A stretch of 8,191 nucleotides of DNA, taken from Gemmatimonadaceae bacterium (GTDB lineage Bacteria; Gemmatimonadota; Gemmatimonadetes; Gemmatimonadales; Gemmatimonadaceae). Both the position numbers and the translations under genes were made by a program. The DNA lies in the NCBI GenBank assembly GCA_025936015.1, contig JAICUE010000101.1:1-8191 (forward strand), given 5' to 3'. Of this stretch, positions 5,008-8,191 are shown piece after piece; position 1 is the first letter of the stretch, and each line of letters starts with the position of its first letter. The notes below the pieces were generated by a model. That model ran no database searches. It saw nothing but the letters and a program-made list of their open reading frames with translations, and was not told the DNA's origin.

Positions 5008-6474
5008 ATGGGTTTGTGGTCTACGAAGAGCATGGCGTCCCTGCAGAACGAGGCGACCGGCGAGGGCGAGAACACCCTCAAACGCGCGCTCGGCGCGACG
5101 AACCTCGTCCTGCTCGGCATCGGCGCGATTATCGGCGCGGGGATCTTCGTCCTCACCGGAACCGCCGCGGCGAATTATGCCGGCAATGCGGTCGTGTTGT
5201 CGTTCATTCTCGCCGGCCTCGCCTGCGCCTTCGCGGGCCTCTGTTACGCCGAGTTCGCGTCGATGATTCCGATCGCGGGCAGCGCGTACACGTATGGCTA
5301 TGCGACGCTCGGTGAGTTCGTCGCGTGGATCATCGGTTGGGACCTGATGCTCGAGTATCTCCTCGGCGCATCGACGGTGGCCGTCGGCTGGGCGGGATAT
5401 TTCGCCGAGTTCCTGAGGAAGATCGGGATTCCGCTGCCATCGCAGATCTCCGGCGCGCCGTTCGCGTTTGCCGACGGTCATTTCACCCGGACCGGGTCGC
5501 TCGTCAACCTGCCGGCGATGCTGCTCATTGGCCTGCTGACAATCATTCTCGTCATCGGCATCAAGGAGTCGGCGCGCTTCAACAACGTCATCGTGTTCCT
5601 GAAGGTCGCGATCGTCCTGCTCGTGATCGTGTTCGGTTTCATGTTCGTGAACACGGCGAACTGGCATCCATTCATCTCGCCTAACGAAGGACCGGGTAAA
5701 TACGGCTGGAGTGGAATCGCCCGCGGTGGTGGTGTGATCTTCTTCGCGTACATCGGATTCGACGCGGTCTCGACGACCGCGCAGGAAGCGAAGAATCCAC
5801 AACGCGACATGCCGATCGGCATTCTCGGCTCGCTCGCGGTGTGCACGGTGCTGTACATCCTGATGGCGCTGGTGATGACCGGCCTCACGCCGTTCCGGAA
5901 TCTCAACGTTCCGAATCCGGTGCAGGTCGCCCTCGATGCAGCCGGCCCGGGCCTCGCCTGGCTGAACTACTTTGTCGGCATCGGTGCGATTCTCGGTCTC
6001 GCGTCCGTCGTGCTCGTGATGCTCATGGGCCAGCCACGCGTGTTCTTTGCCATGGCGCGCGACGGGCTGCTCCCGGCAGTGTTCGGAAAGGTGCATCCGC
6101 GATTCAAGACGCCGTACGTCACGACGATCCTCACCGGCATCGTCGCCGCTATACCGGCCGGATTTCTTCCGATCGAGGAGCTCGGCACCCTCGTTTCCAT
6201 TGGGACCTTGCTCGCCTTCGTGATCGTCTGTGCGGGAACGCTCGTGCTCCGCTACAAGCGCCCCGACCTGCATCGCCCCTTCAAGACGCCGCTCGTGCCG
6301 CTCGTGCCGATCCTCGGCATTCTCTCCTGCGGCTACCTGATGTGGAGCCTTCCCCGCCAGACATGGGAGCGCCTCGTCGTCTGGATGGTCATTGGACTGT
6401 TCATCTACTTTGCTTATAGCAGGACGCACTCGAAGCTCGCCCGCGCCGAGGCGGCCGGAAACACTTCGGCCTGA
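5008..6474 (+). CDS. APC-superfamily amino acid permease, cationic amino acid transporter (CAT) type
   Basis: A 488-residue inner-membrane transporter expected to import amino acids with a cation or proton, with about 12 membrane helices. GIGAIIGAGIF (37-47) is the unwound TM1 loop that holds the substrate carboxylate. Other family blocks are the LCYAEFASMIPIAGSAYTYG region (TM3), GWDLMLEYL, FFAYIGFDAVSTTAQEAKNP (TM6, 245 onward), NPQRDMPIGI, and the C-terminal PDLHRPFKTPLVPLVPILG. By recall these blocks closely match the Geobacillus transporter GkApcT and Bacillus YfnA-type proteins; the true substrate is not fixed by sequence. The ATG at 5008 is chosen over an upstream in-frame GTG (4960) because GGAGAA (4995-5000) sits 7 nt before it and the extra 16 residues are unlike the family. 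The gene is monocistronic, with a terminator on each side. Confidence 0.93.
   Translation: MGLWSTKSMASLQNEATGEGENTLKRALGATNLVLLGIGAIIGAGIFVLTGTAAANYAGNAVVLSFILAGLACAFAGLCYAEFASMIPIAGSAYTYGYATLGEFVAWIIGWDLMLEYLLGASTVAVGWAGYFAEFLRKIGIPLPSQISGAPFAFADGHFTRTGSLVNLPAMLLIGLLTIILVIGIKESARFNNVIVFLKVAIVLLVIVFGFMFVNTANWHPFISPNEGPGKYGWSGIARGGGVIFFAYIGFDAVSTTAQEAKNPQRDMPIGILGSLAVCTVLYILMALVMTGLTPFRNLNVPNPVQVALDAAGPGLAWLNYFVGIGAILGLASVVLVMLMGQPRVFFAMARDGLLPAVFGKVHPRFKTPYVTTILTGIVAAIPAGFLPIEELGTLVSIGTLLAFVIVCAGTLVLRYKRPDLHRPFKTPLVPLVPILGILSCGYLMWSLPRQTWERLVVWMVIGLFIYFAYSRTHSKLARAEAAGNTSA
5679..5686 (-). repeat. Recurrent 8-mer CGTTAGGC inside the permease gene
   Basis: GCCTAACG on the + strand is the reverse complement of CGTTAGGC, which occurs on the + strand at 3180-3187 and 6891-6898. 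A 7-base version, GCCTAAC, is at 4788-4794 inside guaB. A related CGTTAGC is at 7627-7633, between genes. Confidence 0.4.
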
Positions 6475-6494
6475 CCGCTGGCGCCTGCCACCGC

Positions 6495-6535
6495 GACACG
6501 GCGCCCGCATCACTGCGGGCGCCGTGTCCGTTCCA
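6495..6535 (+). terminator. Intrinsic terminator of the permease gene
   Basis: GACACGGCGCCCGCA (6495-6509), loop TCAC, and TGCGGGCGCCGTGTC (6514-6528) form a perfect 15-bp stem. A weak tail CGTTCCA follows instead of a clean T-run. It lies 20 nt after the permease stop and 21 nt before the next start, so read-through is expected to be low. The design is close to the guaB terminator: 15-bp GC-rich stem, tiny loop, then CGTT. Confidence 0.75.
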
Positions 6536-6549
6536 CCCGCATTCGTCGC

Positions 6550-7593
6550 GTGCCCATCGCCAACCTGCTTGCCGTCAGCGATACCCGTCGCGCTGACATC
6601 GCGCGCCTCGCGGAGGAGTTGCGCCCCGGACGACGCGTCGCGCTCTCCACGCACATCAACGCCGACGGCGATGGCTGCGGCTCGGGCACCGCGCTCGCAC
6701 GCCTGCTTGCGCAACGCGGCCTGAAGCCGTTCATCGTCAACCCGACGCCATGGCCGGCGATGTACCGGTTCCTGCTCGGGAGCGATGTCATCGACCGCAG
6801 TCCAGACGGTGCTGCCGCGCTTCGCGACGCCGACCTCCTCATCGTTCACGACATCAGCGACGTGAAGCGACTCGGCGGCCTGGCCGAGACCGTTAGGCAG
6901 CTGCCGATCCCGAAGCTCGTCATCGATCATCATCTGCCAAGCGACGAGCCGCCGAGCGATATCACCCTCAGTGATACGACCGCCTGCGCGACCGGAGAGC
7001 TCGTCTTCGATTTTGCGTCGGTGCTCGGACTCGAGCTCACCTCGCCAATCGCGCAGTCGCTCTATGCCGCGATCCTCACCGACACCGGGGGCTTTCGCTT
7101 CAGCAACACGACTCCGCGCTGTCACGCGATCGCTGCCGCGCTCCTCGCCGCCGGGGTCGATCCCGAGGAGATGTATACGCGCATCTACGCTTCGGCCCCC
7201 GTCGGGCGCCTCCAGCTGCTTGGCGAAGCGCTGGAAACCCTCGCGATCGATCGTGATCACGGCATCACCTGGATCTCGGTCGCTGCCGGCGCACTCGAGC
7301 GCCACGAGGTTCGGAGTGAGGATCTCGACGGGATCGTCGAGCATGCGCGATCGGTCTCCGGTACGCGCCTCGCGCTCTTCTTCCGCGATCTTGGCCACGG
7401 GAAGGTGAAGGTCTCCTTCCGCAGTACCGGCGACGTCGACGTCAATCGCTTCGCCCGACAGTTCGGCGGCGGCGGCCACGCGAAAGCCGCCGGGGCGCTG
7501 ATCCCCGGCACCCTCGACGCCGTGCGCGATTCGGTCGTCGCCGCCGCGCGCGCGTACCTCTCCGAGTCCCCGCAGCCGGCAGCGGATCGCTGA
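6550..7593 (+). CDS. DHH/DHHA1 family phosphoesterase, NrnA-like nanoRNase/pAp phosphatase
   Basis: A 347-residue cytoplasmic enzyme predicted to hydrolyse short RNA oligonucleotides (nanoRNA) and 3'-phosphoadenosine 5'-phosphate, as Bacillus and Mycobacterium NrnA do. Metal-binding motifs appear in the expected order: THINADGDGCGS (H35, D39, D41), HDISD (D101), DHH (D126-H127-H128), and DTGGFRFSN (D178). The C-terminal DHHA1 substrate domain ends with FGGGGHAKAAG (G306-G315, H310). Length and motif spacing are normal for NrnA. Some DHH enzymes of this type also act on pGpG, the breakdown product of c-di-GMP; a link to the riboswitch is only speculation. The GTG start at 6550 has no Shine-Dalgarno and sits just after a terminator, so initiation is unusual or the true start is slightly downstream. 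Codon use is typical except for a rare AGG at 6894-6896 inside a CGTTAGGC copy. Confidence 0.93.
   Translation: MPIANLLAVSDTRRADIARLAEELRPGRRVALSTHINADGDGCGSGTALARLLAQRGLKPFIVNPTPWPAMYRFLLGSDVIDRSPDGAAALRDADLLIVHDISDVKRLGGLAETVRQLPIPKLVIDHHLPSDEPPSDITLSDTTACATGELVFDFASVLGLELTSPIAQSLYAAILTDTGGFRFSNTTPRCHAIAAALLAAGVDPEEMYTRIYASAPVGRLQLLGEALETLAIDRDHGITWISVAAGALERHEVRSEDLDGIVEHARSVSGTRLALFFRDLGHGKVKVSFRSTGDVDVNRFARQFGGGGHAKAAGALIPGTLDAVRDSVVAAARAYLSESPQPAADR
6891..6901 (+). repeat. Recurrent motif CGTTAGGCAGC inside the nrnA-like gene
   Basis: This 11-mer is identical to the intergenic copy at 3180-3190. In the coding frame it forces GTT-AGG-CAG, using the Arg codon AGG, which is uncommon next to the CGC/CGT used elsewhere in the gene. 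See the matching finding. Confidence 0.4.
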
Positions 7594-7594
7594 C

Positions 7595-7610
7595 GCGCCG
7601 CGAGCGGCGC
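7595..7610 (+). other. Hairpin after the nrnA-like gene
   Basis: GCGCCGC-GA-GCGGCGC is a perfect inverted repeat starting two bases after the stop. The next bases are ACGGGACACTT with no T-run, so it is at best a weak terminator or an mRNA 3'-end stabiliser. The rest of the gap to 7728 holds TTGACG (7676-7681) and CATAAA (7707-7712), which resemble -35 and -10 boxes but are 25 nt apart, so they do not form a credible single promoter. Confidence 0.45.
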
Positions 7611-7728
7611 ACGGGACACTTCGCAGCGTTAGCTTTCGATCACCGCGCTGCCCCGGCCTCGCCGGCGGCGGGAAGTTGACGCGCTCGCCGATCGCGCCGC
7701 GTCGAGCATAAACGATCCGATCAAATTG

Positions 7729-8191
7729 ATGATGGCCGAGAATCTCCAGGAGCGCGTTATCAGCGCGCTCTCGTCCGTAAAGAGCTCGCGTGCCGGGACA
7801 GACGTCCTCAACGCTGCGATGGTCCGCGACATCGCCACGACTGTCGACGGCAAGGTCCGCATGACGGTCCTGCTCACTCCGAAAGATGACGCCAGCATCG
7901 TTCGCGACATCCGCCAGGCGGTCGAGCGCGTCAGCGGCGTCACCGATGTGCGCGTCGACCTCAAGGATGCGAGCGAGCAGGCAACTGCCGGCGCAACCCC
8001 ACCACCGCGCAGCATGTCCGGCACGCCGGGTACGAACGCGCCATCGGGCGGTCGCGCGCTCCCGGTAATGGACGCCGCGCCCCGCGCGCAGCCGCGCGGC
8101 TCAGTGCCCGCCCCGGTGGCCTATCCGAAGCTGGGCCGGATCATCGCCGTGTCGAGCGGGAAGGGCGGCGTCGGCAAATCCACCGTGTGCG
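7729..8191 (+). CDS. Mrp/ApbC-type P-loop ATPase (Fe-S cluster carrier), 5' part only
   Basis: The reading frame runs off the window after 154 codons. Residues 6-80 resemble the MIP18/DUF59 domain that leads Mrp proteins (AMVRDI at 30-35, VLLTP at 47-51, GVTDVRVDL at 70-78). Residues about 81-131 are a linker rich in Pro, Ala, Gly and Ser. From 137, RIIAVSSGKGGVGKST is the deviant Walker A motif, with the signature K145 and K150. Mrp/ApbC proteins bind Fe-S clusters as ATP-dependent dimers and pass them to target enzymes. The DUF59 part is odd: the usual DPE is replaced by SSR (19-21), and the CP after LTP is replaced by DD (53-54). The gene starts at one of two tandem ATGs (7729, 7732); neither has a clear Shine-Dalgarno. 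The CxxC cluster site expected near the C-terminus lies outside the window. Confidence 0.88.
   Translation, partial: MMAENLQERVISALSSVKSSRAGTDVLNAAMVRDIATTVDGKVRMTVLLTPKDDASIVRDIRQAVERVSGVTDVRVDLKDASEQATAGATPPPRSMSGTPGTNAPSGGRALPVMDAAPRAQPRGSVPAPVAYPKLGRIIAVSSGKGGVGKSTVC

Noticed and set aside
4942..7479. An 845-residue open frame on the minus strand across the permease and the nrnA-like gene
   Set aside because: It is antisense to two well-recognised genes. Its translation is dominated by Arg, Glu, Asp and His with no domain pattern, as expected for a mirror frame of GC-biased codons.
7676..7712. TTGACG and CATAAA as a promoter for mrp
   Set aside because: The spacer is 25 nt, too long for a sigma70-type promoter, and neither box alone is convincing.

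Overview
This is a G+C-rich, bacterial, chromosomal-looking window. Every supported gene lies on the + strand, and the codons favour G or C in the third position. There are no insertion sequences, phage genes, CRISPR repeats, rRNA or tRNA. The mix suggests a free-living, diderm-type bacterium. The gene content and the style of the tandem M15 peptidases remind me of Gemmatimonadota, but that is inference; no marker gene here fixes the phylum.

Layout. (1) Positions 1-188 are a leader. It holds a candidate promoter and an RNA that matches the cyclic di-GMP class I (GEMM-I) aptamer. Its closing stem contains the Shine-Dalgarno sequence of the next gene. (2) Positions 189-3174 are a tight four-gene unit. 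It comprises two tandem paralogous secreted or membrane-anchored M15/MepK-like peptidases (stop and start overlapping as TGATG), a small protein with a DUF2281-like N-terminus, and a YkvA/DUF1232 membrane protein (GTGA overlap). (3) guaB (IMP dehydrogenase) probably starts at GTG 3358, after a structured leader, and ends at a strong intrinsic terminator at 4831-4863. (4) A cationic-amino-acid-type APC permease (5008-6474) is preceded by a perfect TTGACA box and followed by a 15-bp hairpin terminator. (5) A DHH/DHHA1 phosphoesterase of the NrnA type (6550-7593) comes next. (6) The window ends inside an Mrp/ApbC-type P-loop ATPase, just after its Walker A motif.

How the parts may work together. 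The most interesting region is 1-3174. A c-di-GMP sensor RNA appears to gate translation of the first peptidase. Through translational coupling it could also affect its paralogue and perhaps the two small membrane-associated genes. That would tie cell-wall cross-link remodelling to the sessile/motile second messenger. Both peptidases carry EF-hand/dockerin-like calcium loops inserted between their zinc ligands. The other genes are housekeeping: GMP synthesis, amino acid uptake, nanoRNA/pAp turnover and Fe-S cluster carriage. The 8-mer CGTTAGGC recurs across the window and accounts for much of the otherwise rare TTAG/CTAA.
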